Shown in pieces: positions 16,375-25,913 of a stretch of 64,000 bases of DNA. A program made the position numbers and the translations under genes. This DNA is from Streptomyces sp. NBC_01445. Lineage in GTDB: Bacteria; Actinomycetota; Actinomycetes; Streptomycetales; Streptomycetaceae. Each line of letters begins with the position of its first letter. Within the stretch, counting starts at the first letter, position 1. The stretch covers positions 5,022,001 to 5,086,000 of the forward strand of contig NZ_CP109485.1 of NCBI RefSeq assembly GCF_035918235.1. The letters are read 5' to 3'. The notes below the pieces were generated by a model. It saw only the letters and a list, made by a program, of their open reading frames with translations. It made no database searches and was not told the DNA's origin.

Positions 16375-18333
16375 GTGAGCAACGAAAGCCTGGCCAACCT
16401 TCTTAAGGAAGAGCGAAGGTTTGCGCCGCCGGCCGACCTGGCGGCCGCCGCCAACGTCACCGCGGAGGCGTACGAACAGGCCAAGGCTGACAGGCTCGGC
16501 TTCTGGGCCGAGCAGGCCCGCCGGCTGACCTGGGCCACCGAGCCGACCGAAACCCTCGACTGGTCGAACCCGCCGTTCGCCAAGTGGTTCGCCGACGGGA
16601 AACTGAACGTCGCGTACAACTGCGTGGACCGCCACGTCGAGGCCGGGAACGGCGACCGGGTCGCCATCCACTTCGAGGGTGAGCCGGGCGACAGCCGGGC
16701 CATCACCTACGCGGAGCTCAAGGACGAGGTCAGCCGCGCGGCCAACGCGCTGACCGAGCTGGGCGTGCAGAAGGGCGACCGCGTCGCCGTCTACCTGCCG
16801 ATGATCCCCGAGGCCGTCGTCGCGATGCTGGCGTGCGCGCGCATCGGTGCCGCGCACTCGGTCGTCTTCGGTGGATTCTCGGCCGACGCCATCGCGGCCC
16901 GCATCCGGGACGCCGACGCCAAGGTCGTCATCACGGCCGACGGCGGCTACCGGCGTGGCAAGCCGTCCGCTCTCAAGCCCGCCGTCGACGACGCCGTCAG
17001 CCGCGTCGACGGGGTCGAGAAGGTCCTCGTCGTCCAGCGCACCAAGCAGGACGTCGCCTGGACCGAGGGCCGCGACGTGTGGTGGCACGAGATCACGCAG
17101 AAGCAGTCGGCGGAGCACACGCCCGAGGCGTTCGACGCCGAGCAGCCGCTGTTCATCCTCTACACGTCCGGCACCACAGGTAAGCCCAAGGGCATCCTGC
17201 ACACCTCCGGCGGCTACCTCACGCAGGCCTCGTACACCCACCATGCGGTGTTCGACCTCAAGCCGGAGACCGACGTCTACTGGTGCACGGCCGACATCGG
17301 ATGGGTCACCGGGCACTCGTACATCACCTACGGCCCGCTCTCGAACGGCGCGACGCAGGTCATCTACGAGGGCACCCCGGACACCCCGCACCAGGGCCGC
17401 TTCTGGGAGATCGTGCAGAAGTACGGGGTGACGATCCTGTACACGGCGCCGACGGCGATCCGCACGTTCATGAAGTGGGGGGACGACATCCCCGCCAAGT
17501 TCGACCTGAGCAGTCTGCGGGTCCTCGGTTCGGTCGGCGAGCCGATCAACCCCGAGGCCTGGATGTGGTACCGGAAGAACATCGGCGGCGACAAGTGCCC
17601 CATCGTGGACACCTGGTGGCAGACCGAGACCGGCGCGATGATGATCTCGCCGCTGCCCGGCGTCACCGAGACCAAGCCGGGCTCCGCCCAGCGTGCCCTA
17701 CCCGGCATCTCGGCGACGGTGGTGGACGACGAGGCTCGCGAAGTGCCCAACGGGGGCGGCGGTTACCTCGTCCTGACCGAGCCGTGGCCGTCGATGCTGC
17801 GCACGATCTGGGGCGACGACCAGCGGTTCATCGACACGTACTGGTCCCGTTTCGAGGGCAAGTACTTCGCCGGTGACGGCGCCAAGAAGGACGAGGACGG
17901 CGACATCTGGCTGCTCGGCCGGGTGGACGACGTGATGCTGGTATCCGGCCACAACATCTCGACCACCGAGGTCGAGTCGGCGCTCGTCTCGCACCCCTCC
18001 GTCGCCGAGGCGGCGGTCGTGGGCGCGGCCGACGAGACGACGGGTCAGGCCATCGTGGCCTTCGTGATCCTGCGCGGCACGGCGTCCGCCGACGACGAGG
18101 GCCTCGTCGCCGACCTGCGCAACCACGTGGGCGCGACACTCGGCCCGATCGCCAAGCCGAAGCGGGTCCTGCCCGTGGCCGAGCTGCCCAAGACCCGCTC
18201 CGGGAAGATCATGCGGCGCCTGCTGCGTGACGTCGCGGAGAACAGGGAGCTGGGAGACGTCACGACCCTGACGGACTCGTCCGTCATGGACCTCATCCAG
18301 ACCAGGCTCCCGGCCGCGTCGAGCGAGGACTGA
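16375..18333 (+). CDS. acsA: Acetyl-CoA synthetase
   Basis: A 652-residue AMP-forming acetate:CoA ligase making acetyl-CoA from acetate in two steps. GTG 16375 is chosen for the GGGAGA site just upstream. Visible motifs: the P-loop-like [21 protein letters not shown] of the acyl pocket, [21 protein letters not shown], and the C-terminal [11 protein letters not shown], whose Lys611 is the residue acetylated to switch off this family. No acetyltransferase or deacetylase gene lies nearby. It is 41 nt after the preceding hairpin and followed by an inverted GGGTGCCC-type sequence near 18355-18392 that may terminate it. Confidence 0.96.
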   Translation: MSNESLANLLKEERRFAPPADLAAAANVTAEAYEQAKADRLGFWAEQARRLTWATEPTETLDWSNPPFAKWFADGKLNVAYNCVDRHVEAGNGDRVAIHFEGEPGDSRAITYAELKDEVSRAANALTELGVQKGDRVAVYLPMIPEAVVAMLACARIGAAHSVVFGGFSADAIAARIRDADAKVVITADGGYRRGKPSALKPAVDDAVSRVDGVEKVLVVQRTKQDVAWTEGRDVWWHEITQKQSAEHTPEAFDAEQPLFILYTSGTTGKPKGILHTSGGYLTQASYTHHAVFDLKPETDVYWCTADIGWVTGHSYITYGPLSNGATQVIYEGTPDTPHQGRFWEIVQKYGVTILYTAPTAIRTFMKWGDDIPAKFDLSSLRVLGSVGEPINPEAWMWYRKNIGGDKCPIVDTWWQTETGAMMISPLPGVTETKPGSAQRALPGISATVVDDEAREVPNGGGGYLVLTEPWPSMLRTIWGDDQRFIDTYWSRFEGKYFAGDGAKKDEDGDIWLLGRVDDVMLVSGHNISTTEVESALVSHPSVAEAAVVGAADETTGQAIVAFVILRGTASADDEGLVADLRNHVGATLGPIAKPKRVLPVAELPKTRSGKIMRRLLRDVAENRELGDVTTLTDSSVMDLIQTRLPAASSED

Positions 18334-18538
18334 CCGCACCGCACACCACGAAATGGGCACCCGGCGCCGAACGCGCCGGGTGCCCATTTCGTGCGTAAAG
18401 TGACGATCACCAGGTATGGCCCGCGTACACCCGGTAGGGTGAAACCTCAGGTGTGCCGGGAAGTCTGGTCGGCAACGCCGTCGACGACCCCTCGTCGGCG
18501 CGTTCGCGGAAGCCGAACCCGACCGGAGGTCTTCACCC

Positions 18539-19942
18539 GTGGCCGCGCCCGCCCCCAGCAAGAACAGCCGTAAGGTCCTCGGCCGGCTCTCCCTTCCCGA
18601 GCGTACGTTCGTGGCGGACGCCCTGCGTGCCGAGACCGTCGGCGGAGTACTGCTCCTCGTCGCCGCGATCGCCGCCCTCGTCTGGGCCAACACCCCGCTC
18701 AGCGACAGCTACGAGGCCGTGCGCGACTTCCACATCGGCCCCTCCGCGCTCGGCCTCCACCTGTCGCTTGAGCACTGGGCCGCCGACGGACTGCTCGCCG
18801 TGTTCTTCTTCGTCGCCGGCATCGAGCTCAAGCGCGAACTCGTCGCCGGTGACCTGCGCGACCCCAAGGCGGCCATGCTGCCCGTCGCCGCCGCGCTCTG
18901 CGGCATGGCGATCCCCGCGCTCGTCTACTTCCTGGTCAACGTCACGGGCGGCGGCTCGCTCGACGGCTGGGCCGTGCCGACCGCCACCGACATCGCGTTC
19001 GCGCTGGCCGTACTCGCCGTCATCGGCACCTCGCTGCCGTCCTCGCTGCGCGCGTTCCTGCTCACGCTCGCCGTCGTCGACGACCTCTTCGCGATCCTGA
19101 TCATCGCTGTCTTCTTCACCAGCGACATCAACTTCGCGGCCCTCGCGGGCGCCGTCGTCGGCCTCGCCGTCTTCTGGCTGCTCCTGCGCAAGGGCGTACG
19201 CGGCTGGTACATCTACGTGCCGCTGGCCCTCGTCATCTGGGGCCTGATGTACAACAGCGGCATCCACTCCACCATCGCCGGTGTCGCCATGGGGCTCATG
19301 CTGCGCTGCACCCGGCAGGACGGCGAGGAGCACTCCCCCGGCGAGCACATCGAGCACCTGGTGCGCCCCTTCTCGGCGGGGCTCGCCGTGCCGATGTTCG
19401 CCCTTCTCAGCGCGGGCGTCGCCGTGTCGGGCAGTGCCCTGACCGACGTGTTCACCAAGCCGGAGACGCTCGGTGTGGTGCTCGGGCTCGTCGTCGGCAA
19501 GGCCGTCGGCATCTTCGGCGGCACCTGGCTGACGGCTCGTTTCACCCGAGCCTCGCTCTCCGACGAACTCGCCTGGCCCGACGTGTTCGCGGTCGCGTCC
19601 CTCGCCGGCATCGGCTTCACCGTCTCGCTCCTCATCGGCGAACTCGCCTTCGCCGGGAACCCGTTGCTGACCGACGAGATCAAGGCCGCCGTCCTGATGG
19701 GTTCCCTCATCGCGGCGGTCCTGTCGAGCGTCCTGCTCAAGCTCCGGAACGCCAAGTACCGCGCGGTCTGCGCCGATGAGGAGCGCGACGACGACCTCGA
19801 CGGCATCCCCGACATCTACGAGGAGGACAAGCCGGAGTACCACTTGCGGATGGCGGAGATCTACGAGAAGAAGGCCGCCGAACACCGCAGGCTTGCCGAA
19901 GTGACGGGCGGGGCAAGCGACGGGAGCAGTCGTCCGGCATGA
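18539..19942 (+). CDS. nhaA: Na+/H+ antiporter NhaA
   Basis: A 467-residue sodium/proton antiporter. GTG 18539 has a GGAGG site ten bases upstream. The typical NhaA core is present: FFVAGIELKREL, PTATDIAFALAVLAV, then LAVVDDLFAILIIAVFF holding the two ion-binding Asp, and GIGFTVSLLIGELAF. A hydrophilic acidic extension of about 60 residues (DEERDDDLDGIPDIYEED onward) follows the last helix; such tails are common in actinobacterial NhaA. The next gene starts 51 nt later, so cotranscription is plausible. Confidence 0.95.
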   Translation: MAAPAPSKNSRKVLGRLSLPERTFVADALRAETVGGVLLLVAAIAALVWANTPLSDSYEAVRDFHIGPSALGLHLSLEHWAADGLLAVFFFVAGIELKRELVAGDLRDPKAAMLPVAAALCGMAIPALVYFLVNVTGGGSLDGWAVPTATDIAFALAVLAVIGTSLPSSLRAFLLTLAVVDDLFAILIIAVFFTSDINFAALAGAVVGLAVFWLLLRKGVRGWYIYVPLALVIWGLMYNSGIHSTIAGVAMGLMLRCTRQDGEEHSPGEHIEHLVRPFSAGLAVPMFALLSAGVAVSGSALTDVFTKPETLGVVLGLVVGKAVGIFGGTWLTARFTRASLSDELAWPDVFAVASLAGIGFTVSLLIGELAFAGNPLLTDEIKAAVLMGSLIAAVLSSVLLKLRNAKYRAVCADEERDDDLDGIPDIYEEDKPEYHLRMAEIYEKKAAEHRRLAEVTGGASDGSSRPA

Positions 19943-19993
19943 TCTGACAGCAGGTCTGCTACAGATGCCCGTAAAGAGAAGAGGGAGTACGCG

Positions 19994-20503
19994 ATGAGCG
20001 CACCCGACGGCACACCGGTCGGCGCCGAACGCAGCATCGGCCAGCTGGTCGCCACGGCCACGACCGAGATGTCCGCGCTGGTGCACGACGAGATCGCCCT
20101 GGCGAAGGCCCAGCTCAAGCAGGACGTCAAGCGCGGCGCGGTCGGCGGCGGCGCCCTGGCGGCAGCCGGCGTGGTCCTGCTCTTCTCCCTGCCCATGCTG
20201 AGCTTCGCGCTCGCCTACGGGATCCAGGCCTGGACCGGCGGGCACAACGGCGAGGGCGGCTGGAACCTCGGCTGGTGCTTCCTGCTGTCCTTCGCGGCGA
20301 ACGTGCTGGTGGCCGGCCTGCTCGCGCTGATCGGCGTCGTCTTCGCGAAGAAGGCCAAGAAGGGCAAGGGCCCGCAGAAGGTCGCCGCCTCGGTCAAGGA
20401 GACGGCAGGCGTACTGGGGAACGCCAAACCGCACCCCCGTCAGGTGGTCCCGGCGAACCGAGTCGGCGACACGGTCGAGGCTGTGGCACGCTCGTCTTCA
20501 TGA
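19994..20503 (+). CDS. Phage-holin-superfamily (DUF1469-type) membrane protein
   Basis: A 169-residue membrane protein with an amphipathic N-terminus (LVATATTEMSALVHDEIALAKAQLKQDV) and two hydrophobic hairpins (about residues 55-80 and 95-120), then a basic KKAKKGKG tail. This is the common Actinobacteria 'phage holin family' architecture; the role is unknown and lysis is not implied. RBS GAGGGAG. Its TGA overlaps the ATG of the following hydrolase, so the two are translationally coupled. Confidence 0.88.
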   Translation: MSAPDGTPVGAERSIGQLVATATTEMSALVHDEIALAKAQLKQDVKRGAVGGGALAAAGVVLLFSLPMLSFALAYGIQAWTGGHNGEGGWNLGWCFLLSFAANVLVAGLLALIGVVFAKKAKKGKGPQKVAASVKETAGVLGNAKPHPRQVVPANRVGDTVEAVARSSS

Positions 20504-21450
20504 CGGACCCCGCCACCCCTTCGGCCCAGCCCGCCTCGGTCGTACGCATCGGCGTCCCGGGCGGCGGCGAGCTGACCCACCGGGACGTCGCCGCCAACGG
20601 CGCGCGCTTCCACATCGCCGAGATGGGCGACGGGCCACTGGTCCTGCTCCTGCACGGCTTCCCCCAGTTCTGGTGGACGTGGCGGCACCAGATGGTGGCG
20701 CTCGCCGACGCAGGGTTCCGGGCCGTGGCCATGGACCTGCGCGGCGTCGGCGGCAGCGACCGCACCCCCCGCGGCTACGACCCGGCGAACCTCGCCCTCG
20801 ACATCACGGGCGTCGTACGGTCCCTCGGCGAGCCCGACGCGGCGCTCGTGGGGCACGACCTGGGCGGCTATCTCGCGTGGACCGCGGCCGTCATGCGGCC
20901 CAAGCTGGTGCGCCGGCTCGTGGTCTCCTCGATGCCGCACCCCCGGCGCTGGCGCTCGGCGATGCTGTCCGACGTCAAGCAGACCGCCGCGGGCTCGTAC
21001 GTCTGGGGCTTCCAGCGGCCGTGGGTGCCGGAGCGTCAGCTCGTCGCGGACGACGGCGCCCTGGTCGGGCGGCTGATCCGGGACTGGTCCGGGCCGCGTC
21101 TCCCCGACGACGAGGCCGTGGACGTGTACCGGCGCGCCATGTGCATCCCGTCCACGGCACATTGCTCGGTCGAGCCGTACCGCTGGATGGTGCGGTCGAT
21201 GGCCCGTCCGGACGGCATCCAGTTCAACCGGCGCATGAAGCGTCCGGTGCGGGTGCCGACGCTGCATCTGCACGGCTCGCTCGACCCCGTGATGCGTACG
21301 CGCAGCGCGGCGGGCTCCGGCGAGTACGTCGAAGCGCCGTACCGCTGGCGGCTGTTCGACGGTCTGGGGCACTTCCCGCACGAGGAGGACCCGGTCGCGT
21401 TCTCCAGCGAACTGGTCAGCTGGCTGAAGGACCCCGAGCCCGACCGGTGA
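20500..21450 (+). CDS. Alpha/beta hydrolase, epoxide-hydrolase-like
   Basis: A 316-residue alpha/beta hydrolase. HGFPQFWWTW near residue 50 gives the oxyanion-hole HGFP motif. The nucleophile elbow is VGHDLGGYLAW, where Asp replaces the Ser of esterases as in soluble epoxide hydrolases and dehalogenases. The catalytic His is in GLGHFPHEE near the C-terminus. Tyr-containing cap segments support the epoxide hydrolase assignment. The start overlaps the stop of the holin-like gene (ATGA). The position corresponds to the EphE-like gene preceding MarP in the actinobacterial block. Substrate unknown. Confidence 0.88.
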   Translation: MTDPATPSAQPASVVRIGVPGGGELTHRDVAANGARFHIAEMGDGPLVLLLHGFPQFWWTWRHQMVALADAGFRAVAMDLRGVGGSDRTPRGYDPANLALDITGVVRSLGEPDAALVGHDLGGYLAWTAAVMRPKLVRRLVVSSMPHPRRWRSAMLSDVKQTAAGSYVWGFQRPWVPERQLVADDGALVGRLIRDWSGPRLPDDEAVDVYRRAMCIPSTAHCSVEPYRWMVRSMARPDGIQFNRRMKRPVRVPTLHLHGSLDPVMRTRSAAGSGEYVEAPYRWRLFDGLGHFPHEEDPVAFSSELVSWLKDPEPDR

Positions 21451-21601
21451 CGGCCGCGCGGCCGCCCTCGCACGATCGGGTGACGCGTTCGAGCCATGTC
21501 CGGGAACAACTGTCCCTCGAACTGCCAATTGCCTGGCGCATAGGCCAATTGGGGGGCGTGCGCGCGATTACCGACCTTGGGGCACGGGCACACGTCGGGG
21601 T

Positions 21602-21790
21602 ATGGGCTGGACGCACGACTACAGTGACGCAGCACGCAACCGCCGCTCAGCCACGGTGCTGAGCCGTCACCCGGGGGGTGGCCCGCAGGAATCGGGCCAT
21701 GACCAAACCCCTCCGGGAATCAACATTCCCCGCATCCTGCGCCGCCGGGCCCGCTGGGTCTCGGCCCGGCTGCGGCACACACGCGACTGA
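21602..21790 (+). CDS. Short hypothetical protein
   Basis: A 62-residue basic protein in the gap between the hydrolase and the convergent protease gene. It starts MGWTHDYSDAARNRR after a GGGG-type ribosome site and ends in an Arg-rich RRRARWVSARLRHTRD. No motif or membrane segment. It could be real (start and composition are reasonable) or chance in GC-rich DNA. Confidence 0.4.
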   Translation: MGWTHDYSDAARNRRSATVLSRHPGGGPQESGHDQTPPGINIPRILRRRARWVSARLRHTRD

Positions 21791-21826
21791 CGCGTCACCG
21801 GCCCGGCCTTCACCGCCTCCCGAACC

Positions 21827-23035
21827 TCACAGGGCGCAGTTGTCGCTGCCCACCTGCTGGTTGGCCGTGCGGCCGCGGTCGATGTCCTGGCTGATCTCGT
21901 CTCGGGTGAGCGCGTACCCGGTCTGGGCGCTGTCGAGTGACTTCGCGAAGACCACGCCGTACACCTTGCCCTCGGGCGTGAGCAGCGGGCCGCCGGAGTT
22001 GCCCTGGCGGACGGTCGCGTAGAGCGAGTACACATCGCGTTGCACGGTGCCGCGGTGGTAGATGTCCGGGCCGTTGGCCGTGATGCGGCCGCGCACGCGC
22101 GCGGGGCGGACGTCGTACGCGCCGTTCTCCGGGAAGCCGGCGACGATCGCGCCTGCGCCGCGCTCGGCGTCCGTGGACGTGAACTGGAGCGGGGGCGCCT
22201 TCAGCGTGGGCACGTCGAGTACGGCGATGTCGCGCTTCCAGTCGTAGAGGACGACCTTCGCCGCGTACATCCGGCCTTCGCCGCCTATCTGTACGTTCGG
22301 CTCGTCCACGCCGCCGACCACGTGCGCGTTCGTCATGACGCGGCGGTCGGCGAAGACGAAGCCGGAGCCTTCGAGGACCTTGCCGCAACTGGGGGCCTGG
22401 CCGGTCACCTTGACGATGGAGCGCTTGGCCGTCTGCACGACCGGGCTGTTCGCCAGCTTCGGGTCGGGGGGCTGGACGTCGGTGATCGGCTCGTTCGAGA
22501 ACGGGCTGAAGACCTGCGGGAAGCCGTTCTGCGCGAGCGCGGACGAGAAGTCCGCGAACCACGTGTTCGCCTGCGTGGGCAGGGCTCTGGACACGCCGAG
22601 CAGGACCTTGGAGTTGCGCACTTCCTTGCCGAGCGTGGGCAGCGTCGTGCCGGCCAGGGCCGAGCCGATGAGCCACGCGACGAGGAGCATCGCCACCACG
22701 TTCACCACGGCACCGCCCGTGGCGTCCAGGGCGCGGGCCGGGGACCAGGTGATGTACCGGCGCAGCTTGTTCCCCAGGTGCGTGGTGAACGCCTGTCCCA
22801 CGGAGGCACAGACGATGACCACGATCACGGCGACGACGGCCGCGGTCGTACTCACCTTGGCCTCGTCGGTCACCGCGCTCCAGATGGCGGGCAGGACGTA
22901 GACCGCGACGAGGCCGCCGCCCAGGAAGCCGATCACCGACAGGATGCCGACGACGAAGCCCTGGCGGTAGCCCACGATCGCGAACCACACGGCGGCGACG
23001 AGCAACAGGATGTCCAGCACATTCACGTGGGCCAC
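21827..23035 (-). CDS. marP: MarP-type membrane serine protease
   Basis: A 402-residue protein with four N-terminal hydrophobic helices (CvpA-like, residues about 5-125) and a periplasm-facing trypsin-like protease domain. The triad is visible: His238 in TNAHVVGG, Asp269 in KRDIAVLD and Ser347 in QGNSGGP. A Cys pair (CGK near 217 and the C-terminal NCAL) may form the regulatory disulphide known in mycobacterial MarP, which supports acid and oxidative-stress survival. GTG start at 23035, four bases before the stop of the upstream NUDIX gene, so the two are cotranscribed. Confidence 0.93.
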   Translation of the reverse strand: MAHVNVLDILLLVAAVWFAIVGYRQGFVVGILSVIGFLGGGLVAVYVLPAIWSAVTDEAKVSTTAAVVAVIVVIVCASVGQAFTTHLGNKLRRYITWSPARALDATGGAVVNVVAMLLVAWLIGSALAGTTLPTLGKEVRNSKVLLGVSRALPTQANTWFADFSSALAQNGFPQVFSPFSNEPITDVQPPDPKLANSPVVQTAKRSIVKVTGQAPSCGKVLEGSGFVFADRRVMTNAHVVGGVDEPNVQIGGEGRMYAAKVVLYDWKRDIAVLDVPTLKAPPLQFTSTDAERGAGAIVAGFPENGAYDVRPARVRGRITANGPDIYHRGTVQRDVYSLYATVRQGNSGGPLLTPEGKVYGVVFAKSLDSAQTGYALTRDEISQDIDRGRTANQQVGSDNCAL

Positions 23036-23039
23036 CCTG

Positions 23040-23756
23040 TCATGAGCGCCAGTCGAGTGGGACCTGCTTACTGCGGTCCCAGGGGCGCTCCCATCCCGCG
23101 TAGTGCAGGATCCGGTCGATCACTCCGGCCGTAAAGCCCCAGACCAGAGCCGATTCGACGAGGAACGCCGGGCCCTGGTGGCCCCTCGGGTGGACCGCCG
23201 TCGCACGGTGGCGCGGATCCGTGAGATCCGCCACGGGGACCGTGAAGACGCGGGCCGTCTCCGCCGGGTCGACCGCCTGCACCGGCGTCGGTGTGCGCCA
23301 CCAGCCGAGGACCGGCGTCACCACGAAGCTGCTCACCGGGATGTACAGCTTCGGCAGGACGCCGAAGAGCTGGACACCGCGCGGATCGAGCCCGGTCTCC
23401 TCCTCCGCCTCGCGCAGGGCGGCGCGCAGCGGCCCGTCCGTACGCGGATCGCCGTCCTCCGGGTCGAGGGCGCCGCCCGGGAAGGACGGCTGGCCCGCGT
23501 GCGAGCGCAGCGATGTGGCGCGCTCCATGAGCAGCAGCTCGGGGCCGCGCTCGCCCTCACCGAAGAGGATCAGGACGGCGGACTGGCGCCCGTCGCCGCT
23601 CTCGGGCGGCAGGAAACGGCTCAGCTGCAGCGGCTCGACCGTGTCGGCGGCCTTCACGACCGGGTCGAGCCACTCGGGCAGCCCCTCGCGGCTCAGCCGC
23701 ACGGGCTCGATCTTCGTCACGCGCTCTTCGTGCGCCTCACTGTGTGCATGCGTCAT
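23040..23756 (-). CDS. CoA pyrophosphatase-type NUDIX hydrolase
   Basis: A 238-residue NUDIX enzyme; the ATG at 23756 (MTHAHSEAHEERVTKIEPV) is used because upstream in-frame codons read through the nth 3' region. The box is GGALDPEDGD...PLRAALREAEEETGLD with the catalytic REAEEETG, and LRSHAGQPSFPGG upstream is characteristic of the CoA/acyl-CoA pyrophosphatase (NudL-like) subgroup. It precedes marP as in other actinobacteria; CoA or related nucleotides are the expected substrate. Confidence 0.9.
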   Translation of the reverse strand: MTHAHSEAHEERVTKIEPVRLSREGLPEWLDPVVKAADTVEPLQLSRFLPPESGDGRQSAVLILFGEGERGPELLLMERATSLRSHAGQPSFPGGALDPEDGDPRTDGPLRAALREAEEETGLDPRGVQLFGVLPKLYIPVSSFVVTPVLGWWRTPTPVQAVDPAETARVFTVPVADLTDPRHRATAVHPRGHQGPAFLVESALVWGFTAGVIDRILHYAGWERPWDRSKQVPLDWRS

Positions 23757-23815
23757 AGGCACCCCCGTCCAACTGAACACAACGCCCGCGCCCTCACCGT
23801 TCGTTCCGCGATGCG

Positions 23816-24928
23816 TCACTCCCCCGTGGCGGGCGGCGCGGTGGCGCCGAGCGGGGGCGCCGGGATACCGCCGGCGTCCAGGTACGACTGCGGGGGCTTC
23901 AGGCGCTGGCCGGGGAAGCCGCCCTTCTCGTACTTCAGGAGCTTCTTCGCCTTCTCCGGGTCGGTCTCGCCCTCCCCGTACGCCGGGCAGAGCGGCGCGA
24001 TCGGGCAGGCGCCGCAGGCGGGCTTGCGGGCGTGGCAGATCCGGCGGCCGTGGAAGATCACGTGGTGGGAGAGCATCGTCCAGTCGCTCTTCGGGAAGAG
24101 CTCGCCGATGGCCTTCTCGACCTTGTCCGGGTCGGTCTCCTCCGTCCACTTCCAGCGCCGCACGAGCCGCCCGAAGTGCGTGTCCACGGTGATTCCCGGC
24201 CGCCCGAAGGCGTTGCCCATCACGACGAAGGCGGTCTTGCGGCCGACGCCGGGCAGCTTGACGAGGTCTTCGAGACGCCCCGGGACCTCGCCCCCGAACT
24301 CGTCCCGCAGTGCCGCCGCGAGCCCCATGATCGACTTCGTCTTGGCGCGGAAGAACCCGGTGGGCCGGATCAGCTCCTCGACGTCCTCGGGGTTCGCGGC
24401 CGCGAGGTCCTCCGGGGTCGGGTACCTGGCGAAGAGGGCGGGCGTCGTCTGATTGACCCGCAGATCGGTGGTCTGGGCGGACATCACCGTGGCGACGAGC
24501 AGCTGGAAGGGGTTCTCGAAGTCCAGCTCGGGGTGGGCGTACGGGTACACCTCGGCGAGCTCACGATTGATGCGCCGGGCCCGCCGGACGAGCGCGGTGC
24601 GGGACTCGGGCTTGGCAGCGGCCTTCTTCGGGGGCTTGTCCGACTTCGCGGCGGCGGCCTTCTTCACGGGCTTGGCGGCGCCGGCCTTCTTCGCGGCAGC
24701 ACGCTTGCCTCCGGAACCCGCGGCACCACCGGAACCCACGCCACCACCAGTCCTCTTCCCCGCGGAAGCCGCAGCACCCCCGGCGCCATCCCCGGCACCC
24801 CTAGCCCGCTTTACCCCTTTTGCCGCTTTCTCGGGCGTGGCCGGGGCCTGTTCGCCCACAGCGGAATTACGTCCCGTGGTCACCGTCCCAGCCCCCTTGG
24901 CCTCTGCTCTCACCGGCGTTTTGGACAC
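23816..24928 (-). CDS. nth: Endonuclease III with Lys/Ala-rich N-terminal extension
   Basis: A 370-residue DNA glycosylase/AP lyase of base-excision repair. The helix-hairpin-helix LPGVGRKTA holds the catalytic Lys and [11 protein letters not shown] the catalytic Asp. A C-x6-C-x2-C-x5-C cluster ([17 protein letters not shown]) ligates a 4Fe-4S centre. The first 110 residues are unusual: a histone-H1-like run of Ala, Lys and Gly ([17 protein letters not shown]) that should bind DNA nonspecifically. The true start could be internal, since the extension has in-frame Val and Met codons. It lies 59 nt upstream of the NUDIX gene on the same strand. Confidence 0.92.
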   Translation of the reverse strand: MSKTPVRAEAKGAGTVTTGRNSAVGEQAPATPEKAAKGVKRARGAGDGAGGAAASAGKRTGGGVGSGGAAGSGGKRAAAKKAGAAKPVKKAAAAKSDKPPKKAAAKPESRTALVRRARRINRELAEVYPYAHPELDFENPFQLLVATVMSAQTTDLRVNQTTPALFARYPTPEDLAAANPEDVEELIRPTGFFRAKTKSIMGLAAALRDEFGGEVPGRLEDLVKLPGVGRKTAFVVMGNAFGRPGITVDTHFGRLVRRWKWTEETDPDKVEKAIGELFPKSDWTMLSHHVIFHGRRICHARKPACGACPIAPLCPAYGEGETDPEKAKKLLKYEKGGFPGQRLKPPQSYLDAGGIPAPPLGATAPPATGE

Positions 24929-25126
24929 TCGGCCAGCCTAAAGGCCGCCGCTGACATCCGCCGTGGACCCCGCGGATCAGTCCTCGATTGGCCCCCTCCC
25001 CCACAGCTTGCGACGCCCGTGCGGCAGACTTGTGCCTGAGTGACTGATCACACTGTTTGGACCGTCCGGCAAAATGGGGAGCGGGAACCCGGTCCCCGGA
25101 TGCAGGTCGACATAGGAGAGAAACTC

Positions 25127-25801
25127 GTGGACGACGTTCTGCGGCGCGCCCCGCTTTTCGCGGCGCTCGATGATGAGCAGGCCGCGGAGCTCCGCGCCTC
25201 CATGAGTGAGGTGACCCTCGCGCGCGGCGACGCCCTCTTCCACGAGGGCGACCCCGGAGACCGCCTGTACGTGGTCACCGAGGGCAAGGTGAAGCTCCAC
25301 CGCACCTCCCCCGACGGCCGCGAGAACATGCTCGCGGTGCTCGGCCCCGGCGAGCTGATCGGCGAGCTCTCGCTGTTCGACCCGGGCCCGCGCACGGCGA
25401 CCGCCTCCGCGCTCACCGAGGTCAAGCTCCTCGGCCTCGGCCACGGCGACCTCCTGCCCTGGCTGAACGCGCGCCCCGAGGTGGCCTCCGCCCTGCTGCG
25501 CGCCGTCGCCCGGCGCCTGCGCAAGACCAACGACCAGATGTCCGACCTGGTCTTCTCGGACGTGCCGGGCCGCGTGGCCCGCGCGCTCCTGGACCTCTCC
25601 CGCCGCTTCGGTGTGCAGTCGGAGGAGGGCATTCACGTCGTGCACGACCTGACGCAGGAGGAGCTGGCCCAGCTGGTCGGCGCCTCCCGCGAGACGGTGA
25701 ACAAGGCGCTCGCGGACTTCGCGGGCCGCGGCTGGCTCCGCCTGGAGGCCCGCGCCGTGATCCTGCTCGACGTGGAGCGCCTCGCGAAGCGCTCGCGCTG
25801 A
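25127..25801 (+). CDS. crp: cAMP receptor protein family regulator Crp
   Basis: A 224-residue CRP/FNR-family transcription factor. GTG 25127 follows AGGAGAG by seven bases and gives the known Streptomyces Crp N-terminus (DDVLRRAPLFAALDDEQA). The cyclic-nucleotide fold has GELIGELSLFDPGPRTATA (phosphate-binding cassette), then the long C-helix and the winged helix with LTQEELAQLVGASRETVNKALADF as recognition unit. In Streptomyces Crp controls germination and secondary metabolism. Divergent from nth; the promoter lies in 24929-25126. Confidence 0.95.
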   Translation: MDDVLRRAPLFAALDDEQAAELRASMSEVTLARGDALFHEGDPGDRLYVVTEGKVKLHRTSPDGRENMLAVLGPGELIGELSLFDPGPRTATASALTEVKLLGLGHGDLLPWLNARPEVASALLRAVARRLRKTNDQMSDLVFSDVPGRVARALLDLSRRFGVQSEEGIHVVHDLTQEELAQLVGASRETVNKALADFAGRGWLRLEARAVILLDVERLAKRSR

Positions 25802-25913
25802 CACCTTCGTTCAAGGCGTACGGGTCCCGTCTCCCTCCGGGGAGGCGGGATCACCCGTTCACCGCCGCGGAAAATGCCGGGACTGCAGCCGCCCGACCCG
25901 GCACAGTGGGCCC

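Noticed and set aside
18355..18392. Possible regulatory RNA after acsA
   Set aside because: The GGGCACCCGGCG..CGCCGGGTGCCC inverted repeat is best explained as the acsA terminator.
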